64,000 nt of DNA from Microbotryum silenes-acaulis (GCA_003665825.1 QPFY01000002.1:1116001-1180000); one strand, 5' to 3'; counted from the first letter of the stretch, positions 21,806 through 33,599 are shown. Numbers and translations are program-made. The notes: a model not told the origin generated them from the sequence alone.

Positions 21806-24800
21806 TGCGAACTACACCACTCGCATCGCGTCAACTTCTTCGGTCGGATCTTCGGCTTCGTCTTCGGTCGCTATGAGCTCGAGTAGGAGTCGTGGAGCGG
21901 GAGGGGGAGCACCTGCTTCGACGAGTGCTAGTGCGAGGGGGGCGATCAGGGTACGTGTTCTGGCTCAACTCAAGCGACAGTGACGACGATGATTACTTGG
22001 CCTCGACGACCGCACATCACACTCGGCCATGACCTGCACTGATCATGGCGAGGTACTAACAACGCACACCGCTCTTCTGACCTGCAGCCATCGGGAACCT
22101 CTGCTGTGCCCACATCGCACATGGACAGCACCAGTCAGTGCTCTCTCTCGAGTTGATCACCGGCACCGCGCTCCTGAGCCCCACCACCCAAAGCTAATTC
22201 TTCTCCTCTCCTCCATCTCATGCGCTCTCACCAAACTTGGAACAGTCACGCGCTTACTCGTCGCTACTAAACAACTACTCGAGGGTGAGCACAGTAACTT
22301 TCCAGTGGGTACATGGCCCGAGGCATGCAAGTACTGACGAACTCGCAAACAGGTCTGGCGAGATGGGCCCGAGGCGATCTGAGCGAGGATGCCATCAGCG
22401 AGATCTACGTCAAGTTGGGCAACGATTTCAACCTCGCTGTCGCCGCTTTTGCAAAGGAGAATATCGGCATGAGGTGAGCGCATACGGGGATCCACGGTCG
22501 AGACGATACCCACGAGCTGACACCCATGTGGGGGAGGCCGCCATAGTGAATTGCTTTCGGTCCCTGGCGATCTGAGGATATGTCTCGAGACGTGCTTGTC
22601 TGAAGAACCCTCGCAAGCGACGCTCGAGCGGCATCTCCCCAAAGTACGACAGATCATCATCGGTCTACTGCACGGGCTCAGGGAGAAGCAGAGGTTGTAT
22701 AGGGACAATTCGGCCGCGAGGAGGGTGCGCGAGACGCAGGAGAGGGAGCAGGCTAGAGCGAAGCAATTGGCTCAGCTTCAACAGGCGCAGAAACAACAGC
22801 ACCAGGCGAACGCGCCGGCTTCCGGAGGAGGAGGATCACCGCCGACGGGATCGGGGGCTGGACCTTCCGATCGAGGGAGCACTTACTCCGTCGCTTCGTC
22901 GACGGGCTCATCCTCTGCGACTGGCCATCCATCGACCCGACCTTTGATCGGCAAGGAACCGCTAAGTCCTGATAGCGCCACGAGGTCCAGGGACGATCTG
23001 AGGAGGTTCGTCAGTCAGGCGCAGCAACAGCACCCACCATCGACGGCGTCGACCAGTCAGAGTCTACCGGGGACGAGGAGTACGTCACCTTTGCCACCGC
23101 CTTTACCTGGGATGGCTCTACCGGCACTGCCATCGACTTCCGGTTCGGGATCGAGACCATCACTCGAGTCGCGATCATCGCTTTCGAATGACGATCTCCC
23201 GAGAGCCGGCACGAGACAGAGCGCGATCCCGCTCGTCACAGCCTCGCCGAAGATGGTCAAATCGAATAGCAATGAGCGCGACTCTTACGGTACGAGCGAG
23301 GCCGAGTTTGGCACCCTGCCCTCGGTATTAACGTCATCGGAGTTCAGGAAACCGAGCTCGAGTGGGAGTCTACGTCGAAGGAGCTCGGAACGATTGAGGA
23401 CTCATTCGCCACCGCCTCCGCCGAGGGATAAGGAAACGGTGCCTTTGCCCATGACGCCGACGCACGATACGAGCCCAATCAACGACTTTCCTACCTCACC
23501 ACGAACGTCCTTCCCCGACCCGACGAACGGGTCGACCTCGGCGCCTCCTTCGGTTCCAGTTCATTATCGACGCCCCAGCGCCGCAATCTTGGCTGCCGCA
23601 GCGGCCGAACCACCCCCTCCGCCACCGGCGGGTACGATGGCGCAAATGCAATCGCTCGAAGCGTTGAGGCAGTCCGACAACCTGTCTCGGAGGGCCAGTC
23701 GAAGGTTCTCGGCCTATGCGATTCAGAAGATCACGACGGGCTCGGGGTCGCCCGGTCGATCGCCGGGTGAGAGGAGGATCATTTCCGGTCCGTCGCCGAT
23801 GGGAGCTAGGAGTGGAGGCGGAGGAAGCGGGGAGCTTGGAGATGGTGGATCGTCGCTTCCTCGTAGTGCTTCGGCTGGGAGAGAGCTGGCGATCGCGGAT
23901 GAACGAGGTGGGATGAGACGTGGTGGGCCCAACAACAACTCGATGACGGCACCGGCCCGGAAAGCCAAGAGTGAGTTCCGACCGACGAGGGGTGGGACGA
24001 CTGTCACATCCCCTTTGGCGCAAAGGGAGACGGCGGAGATCGCGACCATTGCGGAGGAGGGAACGGGTGGCAGTCGGGAGGGATCACCGAGTGCCGGTTC
24101 GTCGTCGTCGCCGAGTCGGAATGGGGTTGCGAACCGAACAGGTTCGATGAGGATGCCCCCTCCGACGGCGGACTTGCCTGCTACTCCTTCTTCGTCGTCG
24201 GCATCCACTCCGTCGATAGCTGTAGGAGCCGGACCTACTTCTGTCGGCCCTGTTCGCAACGCAAGCACCTTGACGACCGTCTCGACGGACAGTGACTCGC
24301 ACGACTACCCTCTCAACGTCTTCCTCCAAATCGGTCGAGACGTCAAAAAGGCGCGCTTGGTCGAAGAACCGACGATCGCGTCGCTCAAACTCGTCTTTGT
24401 CGAACGATTCCAGTACAACCCCGGGGCAAACGATTTCCCCGCTATTTATGTGAGGGATGGGGAGTTTGGGATTAGTTACGAGTTGGAAGATATGAAGGAT
24501 GTGAGGAATGGGAGTGTGTTGAGTCTGAACATCGATAGTGAGTGTTGGGGTCCTAGTGGATCAGGGATTGCTTCCGTGTAGTTGACTGCCTTTCCGCCTA
24601 TTCCCGAAGCCGTCGAACAAGTCAAGCAACACATCGACCAAGGCTTGTTGACTCTCTCGCAGGACATCAAGCAGCTGCGATCAACCATGACGGCGATGCG
24701 ACGCGTCTCGACCCACGCCGGCATGTTCAGCCCCGAACTGACGACGCCTGCCGCGGCGCAGACCCTGCCCGAACCGAGCGAGCAGCAGTACCAGGATGCG

Positions 24801-25913
24801 GCGCAGAAGGTCTTGCGCATGCGACGGCTCGGCTCGATCCCCAACATGGCTGCTAGTGCGAACGCGGACAAAGCTTCGCCTAGCGATCCCAATACGCCCA
24901 AGCCTTCGCAGGCCAGTACTTCGAGCGTTGGTGCTCCACCCCTGCCCGCTGCTCCAATGGGCTCCCCTACTCTTTCAACGAGCTCCAAGATGGGTGGTGG
25001 TGGTGGTAAAGGAGCACTCGACGCGAACCAAGTCGTCGAGACGCTCCGGACGCAACACAAACAAGTGCAAGACCTACGCCGCGAACTCGGCGTCCTACGC
25101 CAAGTCTATAGCGATTTCGGGCACCACACCAAACACATCTTCGCGGCGATGAAGGTCGAGACCTCGCGCGTGCACAAACTCGCTTCGACGAGCAAAGTCG
25201 GCAAGTCGAGAACTTTCGTCGAAGCGGGCGTACAAAAGTTGGATGCGGACGTTTCCGAATTGGTCGTCAAGGTGGACGAGATTTCGGATTCGATCGAGTT
25301 GATGCGAGCGGATGTCGTGCGAGGCGTTCGACCTCGGCCTGGGTACCTTAGTGAGACGGCGTTGACGTTGAAGAAGATCGTTGAACAGAGGGATGCCGTC
25401 GCGGAAAAGTTGGGAACGACCAAGCCGACGTGGGCGCATACCTGGTCCGAGGAATTGGCAAAGGTGTTGGGCGAGCAAGAGACGGTGCAGAAGCACGAAT
25501 CAATGTTGGTTGATCTGTGCGATGACCTCAACGACGTCAAGGACGTTTTGAAGAACATCGAGGCCGTCGCCAAATCGACGAAGAAGTTGCATCGGACCAA
25601 GAGTGGGCATCGTCTAGCGGGCAGTGGCGATGATGGTACAGAAGGGAACGACCTCGATCCCGGTCAGTCCTTGTCGAACGTCTTGCTCGAGGTCAAGCAT
25701 CTCCAACCCGACGCGAACAGACGCTTGGAAGCGATCGCGAGAGCAGAGAAACAACGCGAGATCGACAATGCGAATAAGACGGACGAGTTCGCGGACGAGT
25801 TGGAAGAGTTTGTACAAGGGGGCAAGTTGAAGAAGAGTGGTGGGGTCGAGGAGGCGGAGAGGTTGAGGCAGGCGAGGAGTGAAGCGACGCTCAAGGCTAT
25901 GTTTGCTGGTTAA
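21714..25913 (+). CDS. BUD6: Actin-interacting protein 3 / Bud6
   Basis: Six exons (21714-21950, 22088-22133, 22246-22284, 22353-22473, 22547-24537, 24610-25913) give 1,245 residues. The N-terminus carries a poly-serine run encoded by (TCCTCG)n at about 21777-21805. Small exons then build the conserved AIP3 start: STITRLLVATKQLLEGLARW, DAISEIYVKLGNDFN and SELLSVPGDLR. After a long disordered S/P-rich middle comes YPLNVFLQIGRDVKKARL, FVERFQYNPGANDFP and SYELEDMKDVRNGSVLSLN. The last intron uses an AAG acceptor (24609), so NID joins TVEQVKQHIDQGLL as in other family members. A coiled-coil C-terminal half follows. Bud6 binds actin monomers and stimulates formins at polarity sites, in line with the nearby Cdc42-type GEF, although linkage need not mean co-function. 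Confidence 0.9.
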
Positions 25914-26082
25914 GCTGGCGAAGATGGCATGCGCGTGGCTCTCTGGTTTTTTGTTCGTACATGCATTACTTAATGATTGCAAGTAGATTACGTTGATGAC
26001 CCATGCGACCTGGAAATGGACATTCGACTGATGCCAATCTGAAGCGCGACGGGCTCCCCCACATGCTCCGAACCCCTCACGT

Positions 26083-26921
26083 CTACTCGTCCTTTTTGGA
26101 TGAGCTTGCCGCGGCAGGCTCTTGGACGCTACTCGCAGAAGCTTGCTGCAAAACTCTCGCCGTCTCCCTCACCTGTTCATTCCTGACTTGCTCGAGACGA
26201 GCCTGTTCCTCCAAGTCGACGGCATTCCCATCCCCAAAGCCGACAGTGAAGCCCATGAAAAGTCCAGAGAAAAAGCTGAAGATCCCAAAGAGCGCAAGGA
26301 GAGAGGACCCATGGGGCGTTTTCTTGCATACGTAGAAGCAAGTTGCGGCGAAGAGGAGACGCCCGGGAGCTGAGGAGGCGGAAACGCGGAAAGGTCAGCC
26401 ACTAGCTGCCTCTGAGGGAAGCGCGAGGAAGTTGCCGAGGCGGGAAAGACCGAGCATGGACTGTGCAGGTGGCTGCGTAGGGATGACGCACTCGAGTTTC
26501 GTTTGGCCTTTTCGTCCAAGGTGTACACACTCAAAATGTATGAAGCGCCTTTGATGGTAGAACCCCCGGTGAGGGTCGGGATTAGCTATCGCTAGTAGTT
26601 TCGAGCGGCCCCATTGCGCGGTGTGAAGAGACTGACCGATCCCGAACGAGAACACGCCGACCAATGCGAGAGCCTGATCATTGCCGGAATACGGACGAAG
26701 TTGGGTTTCATTTTCGATGAGGGTGAGAACGGGCTGTACAACTCGCAGGAAGGCGGTCGGGTCCCGGAGGAGGGCGACCCCTGTCGCATAGGTTGGAGGA
26801 TATAGCATCCGAGTGAGACTTGAAGCATACCCCAATTCGATCGAGCTCGAGCGCGACTTCACGTACCTGCTATGACGTGTGCGAGACCCGCCACACCCAA
26901 CTGAACATCGCTTGAGCTCAT
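26083..26921 (-). CDS. Small multi-pass membrane protein, unknown (weakly ILM1-like)
   Basis: A three-exon model (26867-26921, 26637-26780, 26083-26369) gives 161 residues with all phases closing. Hydrophobic segments are VQLGVAGLAHVIAGVALL (made across the first splice), ALALVGVFSFGIA, RLLFAATCFYVC and LLALFGIFSFFSGLFMGFTV. A charged C-terminal tail (DLEEQARLEQVRNEQVRE) follows and ends in KKDE. Three to four membrane helices are likely. The overall shape resembles the fungal ILM1 family, but the match is too weak to name. The second intron (267 nt) is long for this window, so a small exon may be missing inside it. Confidence 0.5.
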
Positions 26922-27230
26922 GGGGGGCGCCGGAACTGCGGCAGCCGTGTACACGGTCGAGCGGGCGGATGAGGTGCTGATCGCCGGGTAGTTGGTAGTG
27001 AATGACACCAGTAGGCTTCTCAAGTGCTGATAGCAGGTTCGTGGAGCTGGTAAGGGCAAGGAGGAAAGAGCCGGCTTGAGGGCTGCCTCTGGATCCGTGC
27101 GCTTGTGGAGCCAATGTGGGGCGGCGCACGATTTCACGTGGATTTCGGGGTGCAAAGTCGACTGACCGGCCGCGCACCTCGGCTCTCATATCCTGGGCGA
27201 GCTACCTCATAAATCAGATCCACACGGCCA
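26922..27230. promoter_or_regulatory. Divergent promoter, membrane protein / 5-formyl-THF cyclo-ligase
   Basis: A 309-bp spacer between divergent start codons. No motif could be assigned. Confidence 0.4.
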
Positions 27231-28319
27231 ATGTCAAGCTCTGCGTCGACTGCAACCACCCAAGCTGCCAAGGCTCTGTTGCGCACGTCACTCAAGCGAC
27301 GGCTCAAGCTCGTGCCCCGAGTTCAAGTCGCCCAAGAATGTCGGTCCGCACGACCGAGCTGGTCAATTTACCTTCAAGAGCTGATTCCATTTCCATTCTC
27401 ACAGCCACTGCAATCGCCGCTCGAGTCCTCGCTGCATCATGGTACCTCAAGGCCGATGCGGTCAGCTGCTACCTCTCCACTCCGGTCGGCGAAGCGAGCA
27501 CCGATTCGATCATTCTCGACGCCTTGAGCAAGGGTCAGTCCAGACCAGGCGAACTTGGCATCCTACACAGGGAAAATTGCGTATTTACTCCAACACAGGC
27601 AAACGCGTCTTTGTCCCCTTTTGTCCACTCGAGCAACCCACGGTCATGCGCATGCTCAGGCTCAAATCCGTTCAACACTTCGAAAGTCTCCAATTGAATC
27701 GATGGGGGATTCGGGAACTCGATCCACGAGAGGTGAGAGTCGTGGATGTATTGAGGAGTCATGATCCACGTCGCTTACACTGTCGTACTCCCAGGTCGAA
27801 GCGCTAGAAGACGGTGAGAATCTCGGCCACGAGAAGTTTCGAGACGGCTGAATAGCGGGGCAAAGCTCTGACTAAACCCACCGATTCCTCCTTTCCTTCC
27901 TTCCTCAGCGGAATCAGAACAATCCGGTGGACTCGACTTGATTTTGGTGCCTGGTCTGGCGTTCGACCGCAAGAAGCGACGGCTCGGACATGGCAGAGGC
28001 TACTATGATCGGTGCGTCAAGTGCACCTCAAGGACTGTCACGAGTATTGGACTGACACGATTGGTCCAAGATACATGACCGAGACCGGAAACTATTCCAC
28101 ACGGTTCAACAAACATCCACCTTATACAGGTCAGCCGACGTTTTAAGTGCATGTCAGTCGAGTTCTGAGCCGACACTGATATGACCAAACCATGGGCCTA
28201 CAGCTGCTCTAGCACTTCAGGCTCAAATGATTGAGCAAGATGATCCCGATCAGATCCCTGTGACAGAGTGGGATCGTAGACCCGATGCGCTGGTCACACC
28301 GGATGAAATCATTTTCTAA
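27231..28319 (+). CDS. FAU1: 5-formyltetrahydrofolate cyclo-ligase (MTHFS)
   Basis: Seven exons (27231-27339, 27405-27533, 27599-27732, 27795-27813, 27909-28011, 28071-28129, 28204-28319) give 222 residues. Spliced landmarks are the basic N-terminus [83 protein letters not shown] (catalytic region) and [10 protein letters not shown], the nucleotide-binding GxGKGYYD-type loop. The enzyme uses ATP to convert 5-formyl-THF to 5,10-methenyl-THF. Introns are very short (59-95 nt), and intron 5 uses an AAG acceptor. The fourth exon is 19 nt. All phases close. Confidence 0.92.
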
Positions 28320-28592
28320 GGCTCCTTACTGGAGCAGTTCAGCTTGCTCTGTTCTGGGCATCATGCCAAGTGTAATGTAACAAGATCGATCTTGGATGGG
28401 TTGCAAACGGGTTTTTGAGTCTCATGGGTGATACCGAGAGCGCAATCGCTAGTCCAAATTCATGGTCCGAGAGTCGACTACCTCCTGTTCACCAAACCTT
28501 CTTGGGTAGTGCGTCGAGCCGGACGACGGCCTCCTTGGAATAACCTTTCCCATCACCCACGCTCCTCACCCGCCCTTATCTGCGCAGTCACC

Positions 28593-29765
28593 ATGCAACA
28601 TAGCAGAGCCCATCATTCTTCAAACCCGCCTGCCATCCTCTCCCAGACAGCTGGCAGTCGGCCCTTCTCAAGTTCGACCGAGGTCAAGGTGATGGCTGAA
28701 CCGACCCAGTCCGTCACGTGGACGAGGGTGCCCGAATGCTTCAGTCTGGAAGGATCTCCTGACGGTCGTAATTACGAGGCACTTTACAAGCTTGAATGCA
28801 AGTCCTATATATTTGGTCATCCTCCCCCCCTCTTGCGCTGATTCGATCGTGAGCTGGCGCGGGTTTGACATCGCGCGCGCGTGGCGCGGATTGACATCTC
28901 CCGATCCTCCCTCGTTCACCTCCTCATTCGCTTCCATCGGAGCATAGATGCGAAGACCGGAAAATCGAGATGCAAAGGTCGTCGACCTTGTGCCGGTACA
29001 CCAATTGAGCAGGACGACTTGCGTTTGGGCGTTTGGGTCGAGTTCGGTAATACGGCCGCTGGGTTCCAGTGGCGTCATTGGGTACGTTTCCACCTCTCTG
29101 TGCTTGCTCGACGGCGTCGGGGCGATCGTCCACTGACTATCGTGATATGGCTCATGTGTAAAATCAGCGCTGTGTGACGACCAAGCAGATCGAGAACATG
29201 CGCACTGTCTACGACTACCTTTTTGAAATTGAAGGCTTCCATGACCTTGACTCGGAGGACCGCCACATGGTCGAACGAGCGCTCGAGAACTTTAAGAGTA
29301 AGCAGGCGTGACGGGTTGATACTTGCACAGCGTGCGTACTGATTAAATACTGGTGTCGTTGTATTTTTCATGTTCAGTTGACCTCGACGACGCCGGAACG
29401 ATCGAACCCGGCGGTGATCCGACGCCCCAGGAAGTACCGCAAACGCCTTCTCCGAGTGACAGTGTTCTTTCCAAGACCACCCGCATCCCCAGACGTCGAC
29501 GAGCCAAGACGAATTCGATCCGGGACACACAAGTGGAAGCCAATCGGATCGAAGTGAGCCCAACCCAGAGCGTTAAAAGTGGTTTGCCGCCTGAGACGCC
29601 TTCGAGTCCGGTCAAGCCCCCAAGACCAAATTGAAGGCGAAGGCGGGAACCAAAATTAAGGCTCCTTCTGTGGAGGATCGAACCGATTTTGCGCAGACGA
29701 CGTTGTTCGCGAACACGGCCAAAGGTGATGACGACGAGATGGTGGAGGTGAAGGGCGAGGCCTGA
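28593..29765 (+). CDS. PARP-type zinc-finger protein
   Basis: Five exons (28593-28797, 28948-29081, 29168-29297, 29378-29553, 29607-29765) give 267 residues. Exon 1 ends KLE and exon 2 completes YAKTGKSRCKG, the hallmark of a zf-PARP domain. GTPIEQDDLRLGVWVEF and WRHWRCVTTKQIENM (His-x2-Cys pair) follow. The first intron starts with GCAAGT, a GC-AG intron, which is required to make EYAKTGK. The first metal pair reads C-x5-C (CKGRRPC) rather than the usual C-x2-C. The C-terminal half is disordered with a basic RIPRRRRAKT patch. Stand-alone zf-PARP proteins bind DNA ends or nicks, and there is no PARP catalytic domain here. The last intron has a weak GAG acceptor, chosen because it keeps the frame. 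A second in-frame ATG at 28692 could be the true start. Confidence 0.75.
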
Positions 29766-30113
29766 GAACGGTTGAATGAAGGAACGAGAGGTTTTCTGGC
29801 TTATGGAGGTGCGGGAGGGCGGAGTCCGGAGCTTTCGAGAATTTGCGAAAGTCCATCTGTACAAGTACTGGCAACGAATAACCGAGAGATCATCCGAGCT
29901 CAGACTAATCGGAACGAGAGTGATGAATTACAACAACAAAAAAGTATGTGATCGGGAGACAAACTCGCCCGTTGAGCCAACTCGCTGTTGTTTTGCCAAG
30001 GACAGCTACTGTGGCATGGTAAGATCCAGCGTGTAGCAGGTGAAAGCGATTCGCCTACATGAGCTTCATCCACTACTCAGCCCCATCTTCCGCCACTTCG
30101 AGGTGGAGGAGCT
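29766..30113. other. Convergent 3' intergenic region
   Basis: 348 bp between the ends of two convergent genes. No gene or repeat is seen. Confidence 0.4.
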
Positions 30114-31275
30114 TCACCGCGAGGCGACCATCCGCCGTTGTTGGCCCATAGGAGCCGACCGTACTGGCTGATCTGGCGTTGGTGCGTCCGGAGCAACCTC
30201 GTCCACTTCGTCGACCCATCCCGCCGGTACCAAACACGGCACGGACGTCGCCACCTGAGCTCCAGTCGAAGATGCCACGCGATGAGCTCGGTCAGACTTG
30301 GCGCTTGGGTGGGGCGTTGCTCTTCATCCGACTCACCCAACTCGCTCTGTTGATCCAAGCCGGTGCTCGTCTGCCTGTCAAACGATAAAGCAATTCGTCC
30401 GTGAAGCTGTTGCAATTCTGCGCATAGTGTCAAGAGCCGGATACCGTGATCAGCTCCTAACCCCTCGAATTCGGAAAAGTGCTTGTTGGAGATGCTCACC
30501 CTTTGCAACAACGAATACTTGGTTCCCTTCCATTCCTCTTCTGACTTCATCTGATCGACGATTTCCCATGCTCTTATCAAAGGGTCCTCGGTAGGCTCCG
30601 CTGCACTTGGTTCTAAATTGCTGCCCTCCTTTCCCTTACTCGACGACGGATCTCTCTTGGACGTCGGCGAGAGTGAAGCCGTCGATCCCGCACTCATTTG
30701 TTGAGCATACGAAGGACCGGCAAGCGTAACCGTGCTCTCGGATGATGGTGTACGCGTCTGCCATAGCTTGATCGAACTTAGGCTCGTGCTCGAGGCCTTG
30801 CGCCGTTGTTGGTCGGGTATGGCCGTCCGTTCTACCGCCGCTTGAGGATCCCCGAACTCCTTCTCCCAATCTGGTCCAAACGCTTCTTCAGCATCGAGAA
30901 GAAGATATTCTCGAAGCCCTGGCATACGGTCGCCTGCGGTCCCTGCTGCGAGAGTGAAGACGCCGGTTGCGCTGGGCACGTCATGTCCACCGAACGCGAT
31001 CTCGACTTGGTTCGACGCGTTGTCGTTGAGTCGGGAAGCGTCACGTCGGGGTAATTGGATCGACGAATGGTACACTCCTGTTGCGAGAGAGGTTTGATGC
31101 AAGATCAGTAGCTTGGTCGGGGCGTAAGCCGCGCATTGATGAGCAGGTTGGTTGATTCGCGAACGGTGGAGGCGCGACGGTACGAACCTGTTCCGAGCGT
31201 GTTGAGCATCCAGGAAAGGTTAGACGGCGGTAGGAGGTCATAGATCCGTATTTTGACGTGTAAAGGCTGCGACAT
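30114..31275 (-). CDS. PPPDE (DeSI-like) deubiquitinase/deSUMOylase
   Basis: Four exons (31188-31275, 30500-31077, 30337-30417, 30114-30254) give 295 residues. Exon 1 reads HVKIRIYDLLPPSN and LNTLGT, joined to GVYHSSI, which carries the catalytic His of the PPPDE papain-like fold. VEIAFGGHD follows. After a disordered insert, KGTKYSLLQR is spliced to NCNSFTDELLYRLTGRRAPA, which supplies the catalytic Cys. It then continues WINRASW and, after the last intron, VATSVPCLVPAGWVDEV. Members remove ubiquitin or SUMO from substrates. An unspliced reading would lose the Cys, so the 82-nt intron 30418-30499 matters. An in-frame ATG 12 nt upstream (31287) is an alternative start. Confidence 0.87.
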
Positions 31276-32339
31276 GACGGCGCGCACGGGACAGTATGCC
31301 CGACAAGGAGACGGAGCGAAACAGGCGGACGGCCTGGGTTGCCCGGGCGAGAGGTGGGGGTTATTTACTAGTCATCGGAGTATGCATGAGCGATGTTCTG
31401 AGCGCTTGGGCTAATTATAGCCTCGCTGGTATTTGAGAGAAGCTCTTTAAATCCACACTCGGGCAAGTATATCACGATTCGCCGTCCCAAGTCACTACTG
31501 TTGCATCGTCTCACTTGCTGCAGCCAAACGAAACAGTCCACAGGCGTGGGCCGAGCTCGGAAAGTGATATATCACGCTCGGCCAAATTATTGCTCAAACC
31601 TGGATGTGCACCGATAGGGAAATCCAATGCCTCCCTCGAGAAATCACCGGATTTTTCTTGGTACCTATTTTCTGGAGCGATGAAAGCTTGCCCTGATTCT
31701 GCGCGAAGATGCGGAGGCTCGAATATGCATGCCATCCGGTAAATTAATTGAAAGGAAGGTCAGGTAAGTCGGTCTGAAGTTCGGGAACTTCGGCGGACTC
31801 GTGCTTCGCGCTCGGACCTCTTCTTTGGACTGAGATTCACATTGTTGGTGGTTTTGTAAAGATGAAGGCTGCAGATCTGGTGACTTTTGGCTTTACATAA
31901 GTCCAACCCCTTTTCAAAGATCTTGCGTGAATACTTCTGGTTAGGATTGATACGAAAACTATTAGATTACTCGAAGCCGCGAATAATTAGAGCGGCTCGC
32001 TCTCAGGCTCTCTCTCTCCCTAACGTTCCCCAGTAACTTCGTTTGCTCACGGCGCTGCTTCTCAAGGTTAGACAACGTTTGTCTCGCTTCCACCACTACC
32101 CCCTGCCGCCACTATACTTTGGCTTCACCTCCTGTCTCTCACTACAGCAGACGCCCAGAGTTCCTGCTTCGGCTGTAGCGATCCCGTCGAATCGCCCTCT
32201 CTAACGCGGGCTGGTCATTGAACTGCCCGGAGTTCCGCGGACCGGCCGCGAGTCACTCGCCCAACGTTTGGAACTCCCCGACCCCCCTATAATAAGTCAG
32301 TTGGGGTCGGGAAGCCGATGCGCGCCTTGGTCCCGAATC
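31276..32339. other. Divergent intergenic region, about 1.1 kb
   Basis: This lies between the PPPDE gene (minus) and the methyltransferase gene (plus). It is relatively AT-rich around 31420-31980, with no supportable gene. The last 300 bp are pyrimidine-rich (CTCTCTCTCCC), as expected for a promoter. Confidence 0.4.
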
Positions 32340-33599
32340 ATGGATCCGGTCTACTACAATGACCCTCTTGACGTACCTGTGAACTTGGACGACGAAGAGT
32401 GAGTGTAACGACCCTGACTTGGAAGACCTGGCCCCTTTTGTCATTGCACGGGATCCCCCGCTCACGCCACGTCCTCGACGGTGGTCTCTGACTAGATATC
32501 GTTTCCATGAGCGAGCGACAAGGCTCCGACGCGACTCGACCGACCCTTCTACCTCCTTGACAGACCACTTGCACCGCCTGCAAGCGGAAGCCTATAAGCT
32601 GCACCCTTACCCCTGTGTACGCAAGTGGAACTTTGCCCGCTACAAGATCAAGCGCAACCATCTTGGATACGACCGCGCGCTCGCCGATGGCCATCAAGAC
32701 CGAAGCGTGATCTTGATCGAGGCCGGGTGTTGCAGTGAGTCGTGGCCATGTTAACTCACAGAGCTGCAACTAGGTGTCTGATACGCTTTTCTTGCCGCGT
32801 CCTTAGTGGGTATGGATGTCAGGAGTCTGGTGGTGGAAGGCTTCCCCGCGGATCAACTTCTTGGCACGGACCTTGACGATCGTGAGCTCAACCTGCCATT
32901 CCGTTCGTACGATTACGCCGCGGAATCTAGGCTGAAGTGTCTGTTTATTGTAGGCTTCCTCGCGTTGGGTTATAAGCTTTTTATGGACGAACCCTCGTCG
33001 CCCTCCACGCCGGCGTTCCTCGCCGGCGACCTCTTCTCGACATCGTTCCTCGCTGCGCCGGCCGCAGATCCCTCAACCTCGACACCGGCCTCACCTGCTC
33101 CGGCACTCAAGTCATTGACATCGCTTACGCCACTTCTCGGTCGGGTTCGACACGTTCACTGCGGCTCGCTGTTCCACCTCTTTGGCGAAGCCAAACAAGC
33201 TCAACTCGCGCACAAGCTGTTCGCGCTCCTGACCGGACCGCAGGCTCCACAATATTTGGGTCCCAACTCGGCAGCAGCATCGCCTCGCTCCACGATCGAT
33301 ATCGACTACCCGAAAATACCGACCCCGAGGCGGAGGATCAGGCGTGGTGTCACTCGCCCGAGAGTTGGAAGAAGCTGTGGGCCGACTTGTCCGAAGAAAG
33401 TGGGGTGAAGCTTCGCGTGATGACCGCTCTGGAGGATCGCGCCGGTAGCAAGGCGATGCCCATCATCGACGACATCCACGAGTACAAGATCATGTGTGAC
33501 GGTCTTGTGAGGCGCTCACTCGTTTGGGCGAGCCTTTATGCGAAGCGGACACAATCTGGGGTCTGTGAAACATGCGCCCTGACGACGGAGGGACTTTGA
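32340..33599 (+). pseudogene. Fungal SAM-dependent methyltransferase with an apparent frameshift
   Basis: Exons are 32340-32398, 32496-32734, 32807-32881 and 32954-33599. Spliced segments match a fungal class I methyltransferase family: YPCVRKWNFARYKI, VILIEAGCCMGMDVRSLV (motif I), LLGTDLDDRFLALGYKLFMD (acidic loop binding SAM), LAGDLF, HCGSLFHLFGEAKQAQLAHK and FALLTGP. After that the frame must change near 33240, because GSTIFGSQLGSSIASLHDRY and ESWKKLWADLSEESG continue in the +2 frame to the stop at 33599. No GT-AG intron fits there. Adding one base would give LLTGPxGSTIFGSQ, so a one-base deletion or a sequencing error is the simplest reading. Substrate unknown. If the sequence is right, the C-terminal third is lost. 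Confidence 0.65.

Noticed and set aside
24538..24581. A 44-nt intron near the end of the BUD6 domain
   Set aside because: The phase does not fit the next exon. Using the acceptor at 24609 restores NIDTVEQVKQHID and gives a 72-nt intron.
30418..30499. Loss of the catalytic cysteine in the PPPDE protein (continuous reading shows SNKHF)
   Set aside because: The region is an intron. Splicing produces NCNSF and restores the active site.
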